41,389 nucleotides of DNA from Oscillospiraceae bacterium (GTDB lineage: Bacteria > Bacillota_A > Clostridia > Oscillospirales > Oscillospiraceae): assembly GCA_017481325.1 (NCBI GenBank), contig JAFUPG010000046.1, positions 1 to 41,389 of the forward strand, written 5' to 3'. Shown here one piece after another: positions 1 to 7,597 of this stretch. The position numbers and the translations under genes are program-made. The stretch's first letter is position 1; every line of letters begins with the position of its first letter. Under the pieces are notes generated by a model. The model saw nothing but the letters and a program-made list of their open reading frames with translations, did not search any database and was not told the origin of the DNA.

Positions 1-1406
1 GAAATACCTGCAACGGGGCGCTTAATGGGAACACCGGCATCCATCAGAGCCAGGGTAGAACCGCAGATGGAACCCCGAGAGGTGGAACCGTTGGAAGAAA
101 GAACTTCGGAAACCACGCGGATGGCGTAGGGGAACTCCTCAACGCTGGGGATCACAGGCAGCAGAGCCTTCTCAGTCAGAGCGCCATGGCCGATCTCACG
201 ACGGGAGGTGGAACGGGCAGGACGGGCTTCGCCGGTGGAGAAGGAGGGGAAATTGTAGTGATGGATATAGCGCTTGCTCTCCTCGGGATAGATGGTATCC
301 AGCTTCTGGGCAGCGGAGAGGGTATTCAGAGTGCAGATGGAGAGAACTTGGGTCTGGCCTCTGGCGAAGAGACCGGAGCCGTGGACTCTGGGCAGAACGC
401 CGACTTCGGCATCCAGGGGACGGATATCGTCCATGCCACGGCCGTCCACACGCTTGCCGGCCAAGAGCCACTTCTTGACGACCTTCTTCTGCATCTTGTA
501 CAGGCAGACATCGATATGGAGGTCGAAGTCCTCGTACTTCTCGCTGAATTTCTCTGCGAAGTCACGGCGGGCAGCGGTCAGGCGCTCTTCACGGATGTTC
601 TTGTCGTCGGTATCCAGAGCGTACTCGATCTGGCCCAGGCCGTAAGCCATCAGGTCATCCAGCAGGTCATGGTTGACAGCGGCCTTCTGGAAGGTGAACT
701 TGGGCTTGCCGATGGTGTCGACGATGGTATTGATGAACTTGACCACTTCCATATTGGTCTCGTGGGCAATGCGGATGGACTCCAGAACAACGGCTTCGGG
801 AGCTTCCTTGGCCTCGGTCTCGATCATGACCACCTTCTCAAAGGTGGAGGCGATGCAGACGAAGCAGTCGCAGGCGTTGCGCTGATCAGCGGAGGGGTTG
901 ATGATATACTCGCCGTCCAGATGGCAGACGTTGGTGGTGGCAACGGGGCCGTTCCAGGGCACGTCGGAGGAGGCGATGGCGATGGAAGCGCCCAGGGAGG
1001 CGACGATCTCTACGGGGTTCTCGTAGTCGTTGGCAAGGACGGTGCAGGTGACGACGACGTCGTTTCTCAGCTCGTCATCGAAGAGGGGGCGCATGGGGCG
1101 GTCGATGATACGGCTGTTGAGGATGCCACGCTCGGAGGGCTTGCCCTCACGGCGATTGAAGCTGCCGGGGATGCGGCCTACGGAGTACATTCTCTCCTCG
1201 AACTCGATGGTCAGGGGGAAGTAGTCGATGCCGGCCTTGGGGTCGGGGGAACAGGTGACAGTGGTCAGGACGGTGGTATCGCCGTAGCGGCAGATGCACT
1301 CTGCATTGGCCAGCTCTGCGACCTTACCGGTCTCAACCGTGAAGGGACGGCCGCCGATGACGGTCTCGAACACATGATGGTTGGGGTACTGCTTTCTGGT
1401 GATCAT
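1..1406 (-). CDS. pnp: Polynucleotide phosphorylase (PNPase), 3' part cut by window edge
   Basis: Encodes the 3'-5' phosphorolytic exoribonuclease of the RNA degradosome. About 468 N-terminal codons are present; the C-terminal end of the second RNase PH domain and the KH and S1 RNA-binding domains lie beyond position 1. The first RNase PH domain begins at once (MITRKQYPNHHVFETVIGGR). The all-helical linker follows, then the second RNase PH domain with the typical stretches DGRGMDDIRPLDAEVG and HGSGLFARGQTQ, and the active-site region SSNGSTSRGSICGSTLALMD. The start is the ATG at 1406, with a GGAGG Shine-Dalgarno site five bases upstream. It lies downstream of rpsO on the same strand, the classical rpsO-pnp pairing, but the spacer carries a tandem palindrome array. 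Family assignment is secure. Confidence 0.96.
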   Translation of the reverse strand, partial: MITRKQYPNHHVFETVIGGRPFTVETGKVAELANAECICRYGDTTVLTTVTCSPDPKAGIDYFPLTIEFEERMYSVGRIPGSFNRREGKPSERGILNSRIIDRPMRPLFDDELRNDVVVTCTVLANDYENPVEIVASLGASIAIASSDVPWNGPVATTNVCHLDGEYIINPSADQRNACDCFVCIASTFEKVVMIETEAKEAPEAVVLESIRIAHETNMEVVKFINTIVDTIGKPKFTFQKAAVNHDLLDDLMAYGLGQIEYALDTDDKNIREERLTAARRDFAEKFSEKYEDFDLHIDVCLYKMQKKVVKKWLLAGKRVDGRGMDDIRPLDAEVGVLPRVHGSGLFARGQTQVLSICTLNTLSAAQKLDTIYPEESKRYIHHYNFPSFSTGEARPARSTSRREIGHGALTEKALLPVIPSVEEFPYAIRVVSEVLSSNGSTSRGSICGSTLALMDAGVPIKRPVAGI

Positions 1407-1475
1407 AAGAAACCTCCAATTAAAATTTTATATTTTGTGGGAGGTTTAGCACTTGAAACCGTGCTCGTTCCGGGC

Positions 1476-1605
1476 GGCGTGTTCGGTGGTCACGCCCTAC
1501 GGAAAGACGGCGTGCCCGGTGGTCACGCCCTACGGTGGAGGACGGTGCGCCGAGGTCGTCGCGCCCTACAGAGGGGGCGGCGTGCCCGGTGGTCACGCCC
1601 TACGG
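1476..1605. repeat. Tandem array of four 27-bp palindromic units in the rpsO-pnp spacer
   Basis: Four units start at 1476, 1509, 1544 and 1579, a period of 33-35 bp. Units 2 and 4 are identical. Unit 1 differs by two bases and unit 3 is diverged but keeps the CGCGCCCTAC end. Each has arms GGCGTG and CACGCC around a short inner inverted repeat, followed by the tail CTACGG. The same architecture occurs singly at 28695-28720 and, inverted, near 28008-28033. Because the spacer is transcribed with rpsO-pnp, each unit should fold into a GC-rich hairpin in the mRNA. The 306-bp gap between the two genes holds this array and the hairpin at 1677-1702 and no gene. Confidence 0.85.
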
Positions 1606-1676
1606 GACGGACGGGAACAAGAACGCTTTCAACTGCTAAACTGCTCTCCCACGGGTGAACGGACTTGACGGAAAAG

Positions 1677-1702
1677 ATGGGCGACCCATATGGGCCGCCC
1701 AT
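1677..1702 (-). terminator. Hairpin just downstream of rpsO, possible partial terminator
   Basis: A nearly perfect 26-base palindrome (arms ATGGGCG and CGCCCAT) lies 11 bases after the rpsO stop. In the rpsO direction it is followed only by CTTTTCC, so it is a weak terminator. An mRNA-processing hairpin between rpsO and pnp is equally possible. Confidence 0.45.
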
Positions 1703-1712
1703 AAAAATACAA

Positions 1713-1979
1713 TTACTTACGGATGCCCAGCTTGGCGATGATCGCACGATAGCGGTTGATGTCCTTCTTTGCCAGGTAGTCCAGCAGGCTGCGGCGCTTA
1801 CCGACCATCATCAGCAGGCCACGACGGGAGTGGTTGTCGTGCTTGTGCTCACGCAGGTGCTCGGTCAGCTCGTTGATACGGGCAGTCAGGATAGCGATCT
1901 GGACTTCGGGAGAACCGGTATCGCCCTCATGGGTAGCGTGCTCGGCAATGATAGCTTGCTTCTTTTCCTTCAGGATCAT
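1713..1979 (-). CDS. rpsO: 30S ribosomal protein S15
   Basis: Primary rRNA-binding protein of the small-subunit platform, which contacts helices 20-22 of 16S rRNA. The 88-residue product has the usual family length and the hallmark stretches [17 protein letters not shown] and [18 protein letters not shown], ending KLGIRK. I start it at the ATG at 1979 (MILKEKKQ). A GTG at 1991 is in frame but lies inside the AGGTGG Shine-Dalgarno sequence, which sits about eight bases before the ATG. It precedes pnp in the same direction and is preceded by a structured leader. Confidence 0.97.
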   Translation of the reverse strand: MILKEKKQAIIAEHATHEGDTGSPEVQIAILTARINELTEHLREHKHDNHSRRGLLMMVGKRRSLLDYLAKKDINRYRAIIAKLGIRK

Positions 1980-1989
1980 GGTTATTTCC

Positions 1990-2090
1990 ACCTTTCAAAA
2001 ATATTGTCCTACAGCTAAGTTGGGGATGGCGGAGTGCTGAATTTCAGCGGTATCCCAGAACTGAGCATGCGGATCTTTTACTGACAGGCG
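1990..2090 (-). promoter_or_regulatory. Candidate S15 autoregulatory leader
   Basis: Read on the minus strand, the rpsO 5' region can form nested pairing. An outer stem GGGAT/ATCCC (2052-2056 with 2022-2027) encloses an inner stem-loop GCTG-AAATT-CAGC (2036-2048). Further upstream is CTGACGCCTGTCAG. S15 binding to its own leader is known in several bacterial phyla. The arrangement, compactness and position fit such a leader, but I identify it by structure only. Confidence 0.45.
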
Positions 2091-2101
2091 TCAGCCGTAC
2101 T

Positions 2102-2130
2102 ATGGTAACACAAAGTCAGCCAAAAGTAAA
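2102..2130 (-). promoter_or_regulatory. Possible sigma-A promoter for rpsO
   Basis: On the minus strand TTTACT is followed after 17 bases by TACCAT. It lies just upstream of the structured leader and overlaps the 3' end of ogt. Both boxes are imperfect. Confidence 0.35.
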
Positions 2131-2610
2131 GAGAAATTTTTCCGAAAATGGAGTTTTTTCCGCAATTTCTATGGATTCTACACTCAAAAGTCGGCGTTTC
2201 AGATGCAGACCGCCGGTGAAACCACCGATGCCGCCCGAGGCCACCACACGGTGACAGGGCAGGAGGATCAGAACGGGGTTCTTCCCCACCGCATTGGCCA
2301 CGGCACGGCAGGCTGTCGGACGTCCTATAGCCGCTGCCAGAGCGCCGTAGGTGGTGACTTTGCCGTAGGGAATACGTCGGAGCGCTGTCCAGACCGCCTG
2401 CTGAAAGGCCGTTCCCACCGGAGCAAGCTCTACGGTAAATTCTCTCCGTTTTCCGGAGAAATATTCCTCCAGCTGGGCTGCGGTTTTTCGGGTGGTCTCG
2501 TCGGGACTTTCCGGGCCCTGCTCTGTCACTACGGTGATTTCCCGTAATTTCCCCTCTTGGGCACTCAGGCGCAGAAGCCCCAGAGGGCCGGGCAGGTACT
2601 GTACGCTCAT
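2116..2610 (-). CDS. ogt: Methylated-DNA--protein-cysteine methyltransferase (MGMT/Ogt family)
   Basis: Suicide repair protein that transfers the methyl group from O6-methylguanine (and O4-methylthymine) to its own cysteine. The 164-residue protein has the active-site motif LLPCHRVV with acceptor Cys119. It also has the preceding helix-turn-helix signature FQQAVWTALRRIPYGKVTTYG and the Arg finger region GRPTACRAVANAVGKNP. The length matches the single-domain Ogt type without an Ada activator domain. Its ATG overlaps the TGA of the upstream dCMP deaminase gene as ATGA, so translation is probably coupled. The last ten or so residues extend past the usual end of the family and may be unstructured. 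Confidence 0.93.
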   Translation of the reverse strand: MSVQYLPGPLGLLRLSAQEGKLREITVVTEQGPESPDETTRKTAAQLEEYFSGKRREFTVELAPVGTAFQQAVWTALRRIPYGKVTTYGALAAAIGRPTACRAVANAVGKNPVLILLPCHRVVASGGIGGFTGGLHLKRRLLSVESIEIAEKTPFSEKFLFTFG

Positions 2611-3092
2611 GCCTCTACCTGATAGTCCAGGGTCAGGGTGGTGAGTTTGGGCTTCAGCTGATGGTAAGCTACGCCGCCGGAATCCAGCATACGCTTGGAG
2701 GCCTTGACCACGTCGGTGGCGGCATATTTATCCGAGAGGTAGATGACCTCCTTGATGCCGCTCTGGATAATGGCCTTGGCACACTCGTTACAGGGAAACA
2801 GCGCCACATAGAGCTTTGCGCCCCGCAGCACTCGGCCGCCGGCATTCAAAATGGCATTGAGCTCCGCATGGACAACGTAGGGGTACTTGGTCTCCTCCCC
2901 TTCTCTGCCCCAGGGGTACTCGTCATCGCTGCAGCCGTTTGGCAGGCCGTTGTAGCCCGTGGAGATGATGATCTTCTCCGGAGAGACGATGCAGGCGCCC
3001 ACCTGGGTGCTGGGGTCCTTGCTGCGGCGTGCCGCCAGGAGGGCAACACCCATAAAATACTCGTCCCAGCTGATATAATCCTGTCGTTTCAT
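2607..3092 (-). CDS. Deoxycytidylate (dCMP) deaminase, ComEB-like
   Basis: Deaminates dCMP to dUMP, supplying thymidylate synthesis. The 161-residue protein shows the zinc-dependent deaminase signatures HAE (His75, catalytic Glu77) and PCNEC (Cys101, Cys104). It also has the nucleotide-binding stretch STGYNGLPNG typical of dCMP deaminases. I start it at the ATG at 3092, eight bases after GGAGG; an in-frame start 57 bases upstream would add 19 residues running through the terminator region. It overlaps ogt by four bases. ComEB is a family name only; no competence genes lie nearby. Confidence 0.92.
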   Translation of the reverse strand: MKRQDYISWDEYFMGVALLAARRSKDPSTQVGACIVSPEKIIISTGYNGLPNGCSDDEYPWGREGEETKYPYVVHAELNAILNAGGRVLRGAKLYVALFPCNECAKAIIQSGIKEVIYLSDKYAATDVVKASKRMLDSGGVAYHQLKPKLTTLTLDYQVEA

Positions 3093-3115
3093 TGGATCTA
3101 CCTCCTTATGATATG

Positions 3116-3146
3116 AAAATCCTGCGGAGAGAAGGACTCCGCAGGA
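3116..3146 (-). terminator. Rho-independent terminator after the COG2426 gene
   Basis: Perfect 10-bp stem TCCTGCGGAG / CTCCGCAGGA with a 7-base loop, followed on the minus strand by TTTT. It separates the COG2426 gene from the dCMP deaminase gene. Confidence 0.75.
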
Positions 3147-3158
3147 CAAAAAGACAGA

Positions 3159-3644
3159 CTATCCCGCCATCCAGCTCAGGGCCTCGATGCCCAGAGAGAC
3201 TACCAAGGTCACGGCAATACCGGCAATGAGCACGCCCAGGAAGATGGTGGGCAGCGCCCGTTTCAGGCGCATCTCCATAAGGGCGGCAACCAGTGCGCCC
3301 GTCCAGGCGCCGGTACCGGGCAGGGGGATGGCCACCAGGATGCACAGGCCGATGATCTCGGACTTCTGCACACCGCTGCTCTTGTTTTTTGCACGGTTCT
3401 CTAATTTATTGGCGATCTTACCCAGACGGGGATACTTCTTCATCCAGGCAAAAATCTTGCGGATAAAGAGCAGGATAAAGGGCACGGGAACCATATTGCC
3501 CGCCACAGACAGCACAAAAGCAAGCCAGGGCGCAACGCCGTTGGCATAGGCATAGGGAATGGCGCCACGCAGCTCGATCACCGGCACCATGGATATCAAA
3601 AATGTTACGATGGTCTCCCCCGGAGGGGTGCTGAAAAAGTCCAT
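3159..3644 (-). CDS. Small multidrug-export-like integral membrane protein (COG2426)
   Basis: A 161-residue membrane protein with about four hydrophobic segments: near the N-terminus (TIVTFLISMVPVIELRG), at residues 38-62, at 95-120 and at 130-157. The pattern PVIELRGAIPYAYANGVAPW and the second-half IPLPGTGAWTGALVAALM are characteristic of the COG2426 family, which is annotated as small multidrug export protein on thin evidence. The transport substrate is unknown. It has its own promoter (3680-3708) and terminator, so it is a single-gene transcript. The ribosome-binding site before ATG 3644 is weak. Confidence 0.8.
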   Translation of the reverse strand: MDFFSTPPGETIVTFLISMVPVIELRGAIPYAYANGVAPWLAFVLSVAGNMVPVPFILLFIRKIFAWMKKYPRLGKIANKLENRAKNKSSGVQKSEIIGLCILVAIPLPGTGAWTGALVAALMEMRLKRALPTIFLGVLIAGIAVTLVVSLGIEALSWMAG

Positions 3645-3679
3645 TGCAAATACTCACTTACTCCGTAATTGTGGCGCTC

Positions 3680-3708
3680 ATTATAGCATAGAACGGCACT
3701 TTTTGCAA
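3680..3708 (-). promoter_or_regulatory. Sigma-A promoter for the COG2426 gene
   Basis: TTGCAA, 17-base spacer, TATAAT on the minus strand, with an extended -10 TGC immediately before TATAAT. It lies 36 bases upstream of the start codon. Confidence 0.8.
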
Positions 3709-3735
3709 GAGAAAGTTGGGATCTTTGTGAGATCT

Positions 3736-4770
3736 TTAGGTCTTTTGGGACTTTGTCCGAAGATTCTGCGTGGACGCTCGCTCAATCACATTGGAGGGAG
3801 TCACATAGGTCTGGATCTGCATATTGGGGTGGCGGATCAGATCCAGCAGATGCTTGGCCGCCTGCGCACCCAGGCTGCGAACCTGAATATCCACCACCGT
3901 CAGGGGCGGCTCGATGATCTGGGAGAAGGGGTAGTCGTCAAAGGTCAGCACACCCATCTCCCCGGGAATGTCAATTTCCCTGTCCTTCAGGGCATCGACG
4001 CAGCCCAGGGCGATATAGTTATTGGCGCAGACAATGGCATCGGGGTGGGGACGCTGCTCCAGGAGGTTGCAGGTCATGCGGTAGCCGTCGGCACGGGTGG
4101 AATCCCCCAGCCAGATGTACTGGTCCGGCAGGTGGCTGCCGCCGTTTTTCAGTCCCTGTTTCATGCCCTCCAGGCGGTGGGCAGAGCCCAGGTCATAGGA
4201 GCGGCCGCCCAAAAAGGCAATGCGCTGGTAGCCTCGGGACAGGAGAAAGGAGGCCGCCATGGTGCCGGAATAGGTGTTATTATTGTCGATCCAGCAGACC
4301 TGGCTGCTGAAATCGGGCATACCCAGGACGATATGGGGAAATTGTGTCTTGGTCAACAGAGCGGAAAGAGGATGGGACATGATGCCCACATGCACCGCCA
4401 CCGCATCGGCGCTCTGACGGGAGATGATCTCCTCCGCCACGCCGCAGGCCTCGGTGGAGTCCGTGCCACGGAGCACCAGACGGTAGCCCCTGCGCCGCAG
4501 CGCCTCCTCTAAACCGGCGATGATTTCGAACATATGGGGATTGTGAAAGGCGGTATTTGCCTCCATACCTGCCAAAAGGATCACATCCCGGGTTTTTCCC
4601 GTGGCAAAATTCTGGGCACGGGCATTGGGGTAATAGTGCAGCTCCTCCATGATTTTTCGGACATGGATCGCCGTCTCCTCGGAGATGCTGTAGTGCCCAT
4701 TGACCACCTTGGACACCGTAGAAAGAGAGACCCCCGCCGCCCTGGCGACCTCCTTCATGGTTATCTTCAC
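3736..4770 (-). CDS. LacI-family transcriptional regulator, probable regulator of the starch locus
   Basis: A 344-residue protein. The N-terminal helix-turn-helix is ITMKEVARAAGVSLSTVSK followed by the VVNG hinge entry. A periplasmic-binding-protein-like effector domain starts around residue 60 (ILLAGMEANTAF) and includes the motif AFLGGRSYDLGSAHRLEGM. I choose GTG 4770, preceded by a GGGGGG run about five bases upstream; this gives the usual VKITMKEV start. It is directly downstream of the amylase-transporter genes on the same strand but has its own promoter. Two palindromes of the GAAA-N-CG-N-TTTC type lie upstream of the locus and are plausible targets. The effector is probably a maltodextrin, by context only. 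CcpA itself is less likely given the neighbourhood. Confidence 0.9.
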   Translation of the reverse strand: MKITMKEVARAAGVSLSTVSKVVNGHYSISEETAIHVRKIMEELHYYPNARAQNFATGKTRDVILLAGMEANTAFHNPHMFEIIAGLEEALRRRGYRLVLRGTDSTEACGVAEEIISRQSADAVAVHVGIMSHPLSALLTKTQFPHIVLGMPDFSSQVCWIDNNNTYSGTMAASFLLSRGYQRIAFLGGRSYDLGSAHRLEGMKQGLKNGGSHLPDQYIWLGDSTRADGYRMTCNLLEQRPHPDAIVCANNYIALGCVDALKDREIDIPGEMGVLTFDDYPFSQIIEPPLTVVDIQVRSLGAQAAKHLLDLIRHPNMQIQTYVTPSNVIERASTQNLRTKSQKT

Positions 4771-4791
4771 AAAAATCCCCCCTTTGAATTC

Positions 4792-4820
4792 ATTATAGCA
4801 CAATGTGACAAAAGCTGCAA
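4792..4820 (-). promoter_or_regulatory. Sigma-A promoter of the LacI-family gene
   Basis: TTGCAG, 17-base spacer, TATAAT on the minus strand with extended TGC, 22 bases before the GTG start. I find no perfect GAAA-N-CG-N-TTTC operator here, so autorepression is not supported. Confidence 0.75.
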
Positions 4821-4882
4821 CGGAAACGCCTTAATGAAAGATAGGAAAAGGCTGTAAATGGAAATTTAGCGAATAAGAGGTC

Positions 4883-4955
4883 GTAGGGGCGCACCCATGT
4901 GTGCGCCCGTAAACCGTACTGCCATCAAGGGCGCACACATGGGTGCGCCCCTACG
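4883..4955. repeat. Head-to-head pair of 26-bp palindromic repeats
   Basis: Positions 4883-4908 and 4929-4954 are exact inverted copies of each other, 20 bp apart. Each copy is itself a palindrome with arms GGGCGCAC and GTGCGCCC and the tail CCTACG pointing outward. Related single copies occur at about 28187-28214, 28641-28667 and 28778-28805. This is the layout of a REP doublet. It lies between the amylase gene and the regulator promoter, in a gap with no gene. Confidence 0.85.
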
Positions 4956-5001
4956 TTCTCCATTCATACAAATTGGCCTTTCCGCCGTGGTGGTACAGGT
5001 T

Positions 5002-5026
5002 CCCCCGACCTTTTTGGGGTCGGGGG
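5002..5026 (-). other. GC-rich hairpin downstream of the amylase gene
   Basis: Perfect 9-bp stem CCCCCGACC / GGTCGGGGG with a 7-base loop, 10 bases after the amylase stop. In the direction of transcription it is not followed by a T-tract, so it is more likely a stabilising or partial termination structure than a strong terminator. Confidence 0.5.
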
Positions 5027-5036
5027 ATGGGATTAT

Positions 5037-6758
5037 TCAGGGCTTGCAGGAGGAATAGATTGCAAAGCCCCCACCGATTAATTCATTGCCCCTCAGATTC
5101 TGGGAGAGGAGGCAGCTGCCTGTTTCCCGAATTTCATGGGACGTGAAGTCGTTGTTAAAGTATACCGTGACCCTTTGATTTTGGTATTCACGGGCAAAGG
5201 CCAGGAATCGGGAACCCGGCTCTGCGCTCAGGATGCGGAAATTGCCTCTTTTCAGGGGTAGCAGCGTCTTGCGCAGGGCGATGGCGCTGCGGAAGAATTG
5301 GTACAGCTCCCCATTGCCGTCTTCCCAGGGCATGGGGCGGCGGTAATCTTCCTCTAAGATGCCCTCGATTCCCTGCTCGTCGCCGTAGAAAATGGTGGGC
5401 ATTCCCGGGAAGCAGAGCTGGAACAGCACCGCCGATTTGTATTTCTGCAGATCGCCGCCGCAGAGGGAGAGGAAACGGCTGACATCGTGGCTGTCCAGCA
5501 GATTCAGCTGCGCCGGGGTGATCTGCAGCTTGTAGCGCAGGAGCATGTCCGTGATCCGTCCGGAAAATGCAAAGGCATCCATACTGCCCCGGGCGAAAAA
5601 CAGCTCGCAATGCTTGCGGAGGTCATAGTTCATGGCCGAGTCGAACATATCCCCCTGCAGCCAGTGCCGTGCCGTCTCCCAGACCTCACCGATCAGGAGC
5701 GCCTCCGGCTTCACGGACTTCACCGCCTTGCGGAAGGCACGCCAGAAGCCGTCATCCACCTCGCTGGCCACATCCAGCCGCCAGCCGTCAATGTCAAACT
5801 CCCGTACCCAGTAGGCTCCCACCTCACAGAAATAGTCCTGCACCTCCCGATTGGCGGTATCCAGCTTGGGCATCATCCGCTCGTAGGCAAAGCAGGCATA
5901 GTCGGGGTAGATCTCCGGGGTTTCGGGGCGCTGTACGGGGAATTTCAGGCGGTAGAACCAGGAGCAGTATTTGGACTTCTCCTGATTGCGGATCACGTCC
6001 TCAAAGGCGAAGAAGTGCCAGCCGCAGTGGTTGAAAACGCCGTCGATGATGACCCGAATGCCCTTTGCATGGAGGGTCTGCACCATCTCACGGAATGCCT
6101 CGTCCCCACCGAAGACGGGGTCTACATGGTAGTAATCCAGCAGGTCGTATTTGTGATATTCCCCGGCGGCGAAGATGGGGTTCAGGTAGACGCAGTTGAT
6201 GCCCAGATGCAGCAGATAGTCTGCATTCTCCGTGACACCACGGAGGGTGCCGCCCAGCTTGCCGTGGACGCTCTGCCCCCTGTAGTCCTGTTGGGTGGCC
6301 CGGCAGGAGAGATAGCCCTTTCCCGTGGCGAAGCTGTCGGGGAAAATGTTATAGACCACCGCATCCTCCACCCAGGCAGGCACTTTGGCCAGATCCGCCC
6401 GATGGTTGAAGGGCAGCTTGAAATACTGGGAGCGGTCGTCCACGTGATGATGGCTGAAGACATCGCCGTAGTAGAGTATGGAGCTTTCCCCGTCAAAAAG
6501 CTCAAAATAATAATACACACGCTCATAGGGGCTCTCCACAACGGCCTGCCAGTAGTCAAAGAGCGGATCGGAGGCGATCTTCTCCATGGGAACGGGGGTA
6601 AAGAGAATGGGGGTTTGGCGGCAGGCAGTGTCGCCGTAAGCCAGGATGACCTGCCGCAGATCGTCACGGGCGCTGCGCAGACGGTAGACAATATGCTTCT
6701 CGTCCAGGCCGTGGCAGTACTCGGACATGGGGCGGTGAAATACAGCCTCTAATTTCAT
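5037..6758 (-). CDS. GH13 cyclomaltodextrinase / neopullulanase-like amylase
   Basis: Hydrolyses imported maltodextrins or cyclodextrins. The 573-residue protein has no signal peptide and so acts in the cytoplasm. It has an N-terminal beta domain of about 125 residues (CBM34-like), then the GH13 barrel. Region I is DGVFNH (239-244) and region II is GWRLDVASE with nucleophile Asp329. Region III is LIGEVW with acid/base Glu358 and region IV is LLDSHD with Asp425. The fused N-domain and the stretch YNIFPDSFATG fit the neopullulanase/cyclomaltodextrinase subfamily (GH13_20 type). The ATG at 6758 overlaps the TGA of the permease gene as ATGA; in-frame codons further upstream only read through that gene. 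The exact substrate cannot be told from sequence. Confidence 0.92.
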   Translation of the reverse strand: MKLEAVFHRPMSEYCHGLDEKHIVYRLRSARDDLRQVILAYGDTACRQTPILFTPVPMEKIASDPLFDYWQAVVESPYERVYYYFELFDGESSILYYGDVFSHHHVDDRSQYFKLPFNHRADLAKVPAWVEDAVVYNIFPDSFATGKGYLSCRATQQDYRGQSVHGKLGGTLRGVTENADYLLHLGINCVYLNPIFAAGEYHKYDLLDYYHVDPVFGGDEAFREMVQTLHAKGIRVIIDGVFNHCGWHFFAFEDVIRNQEKSKYCSWFYRLKFPVQRPETPEIYPDYACFAYERMMPKLDTANREVQDYFCEVGAYWVREFDIDGWRLDVASEVDDGFWRAFRKAVKSVKPEALLIGEVWETARHWLQGDMFDSAMNYDLRKHCELFFARGSMDAFAFSGRITDMLLRYKLQITPAQLNLLDSHDVSRFLSLCGGDLQKYKSAVLFQLCFPGMPTIFYGDEQGIEGILEEDYRRPMPWEDGNGELYQFFRSAIALRKTLLPLKRGNFRILSAEPGSRFLAFAREYQNQRVTVYFNNDFTSHEIRETGSCLLSQNLRGNELIGGGFAIYSSCKP

Positions 6759-7597
6759 CCCTTTACACCTCCCGCCGTCAGGCCGGAAGTCATATACTTC
6801 TGGCAGAGGAAGAAAATGATCAGCACCGGCACGGAGACCGTAATGGAGGCCGCCGCAAACACCGGCCAGGAGCCGGTCATCTCCGTGGCCTGGAGGGCGT
6901 TGAGACCGGCGGCAAGGGTGTATTTGGCCTCGCCGGTCATAAAGGTGGTGGCGTAGATATACTCGTTCCACACATAGATCAGCACCTGCAGGGCCGTGGT
7001 GATAATGCTGGGCTTGGCCAGAGGCAGGACGATCCGCAGCACCACCTGCAAATCACCGGCACCGTCCATCCGTGCGGCCTCCTCGATCTCAATGGGAATG
7101 GTGTCGAAATAACCCTTGGTATTCCAGAGGCTGAAAACCGCCATGGTACCCGTATAGACCAGGATCAGACCCACATTGGTATTGACCAGACCCATGGGGC
7201 GCAGGATGCGGTAGATGGCGAACATGGACAGCAGCGCCGGGAAGGAATTCAGCAGCACCAGGCAGCGGAGAATGGTCTTGCGCCCACGGAAGCGGCGACG
7301 GGAGAAGCAGTAGGCCGCCGGCACAGCCACCGCCAGGGACAGGCTGACGGTCACCGCCGCCAGAAGGACGGTATTCTTGAACCACAGCAAAATATCCTCC
7401 CCGAAGATCACCCGTTTGTAGTTCTCCAGGGTAAAATCCTTGGGAATAAAGGAAAAATCAGAGCTGAGGAGGCTGTTCTGTCCGCTGAAGGACACGCTGA
7501 GGGCATAGAGAATGGGGATCAGGGTGGCAAAGCACAGCGCCAGGAAAAAGGCATTGAGAAAGCCCAGGCTGATCCGCTCCTTGCATTTCTTACTCAT
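6755..7597 (-). CDS. ABC sugar transporter permease, MalG-like
   Basis: Inner-membrane permease of a carbohydrate-uptake (CUT1) ABC transporter. The 280 residues hold about six membrane segments. The EAA loop, IEEAARMDGAGDLQVVLRIV followed by LPLAKPSI, contacts the ATPase. The C-terminal end is short, as in MalG-type partners. It overlaps the MalF-like gene by four bases (ATGA) and the amylase gene by four bases, so the three are one translationally coupled unit. Start ATG 7597 has GGGAGGAG upstream. No ATPase gene lies in the locus. Confidence 0.92.
   Translation of the reverse strand: MSKKCKERISLGFLNAFFLALCFATLIPILYALSVSFSGQNSLLSSDFSFIPKDFTLENYKRVIFGEDILLWFKNTVLLAAVTVSLSLAVAVPAAYCFSRRRFRGRKTILRCLVLLNSFPALLSMFAIYRILRPMGLVNTNVGLILVYTGTMAVFSLWNTKGYFDTIPIEIEEAARMDGAGDLQVVLRIVLPLAKPSIITTALQVLIYVWNEYIYATTFMTGEAKYTLAAGLNALQATEMTGSWPVFAAASITVSVPVLIIFFLCQKYMTSGLTAGGVKG

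Noticed and set aside
1476..1605. CRISPR array
   Set aside because: Regularly spaced repeats, but the sequence between units is only 6-8 bp and similar between copies, and there are no cas genes.
186..1658. Plus-strand ORF opposite pnp
   Set aside because: Shadow of the PNPase frame, with no ribosome-binding site and no family pattern. Its last part is a translation of the palindrome array.
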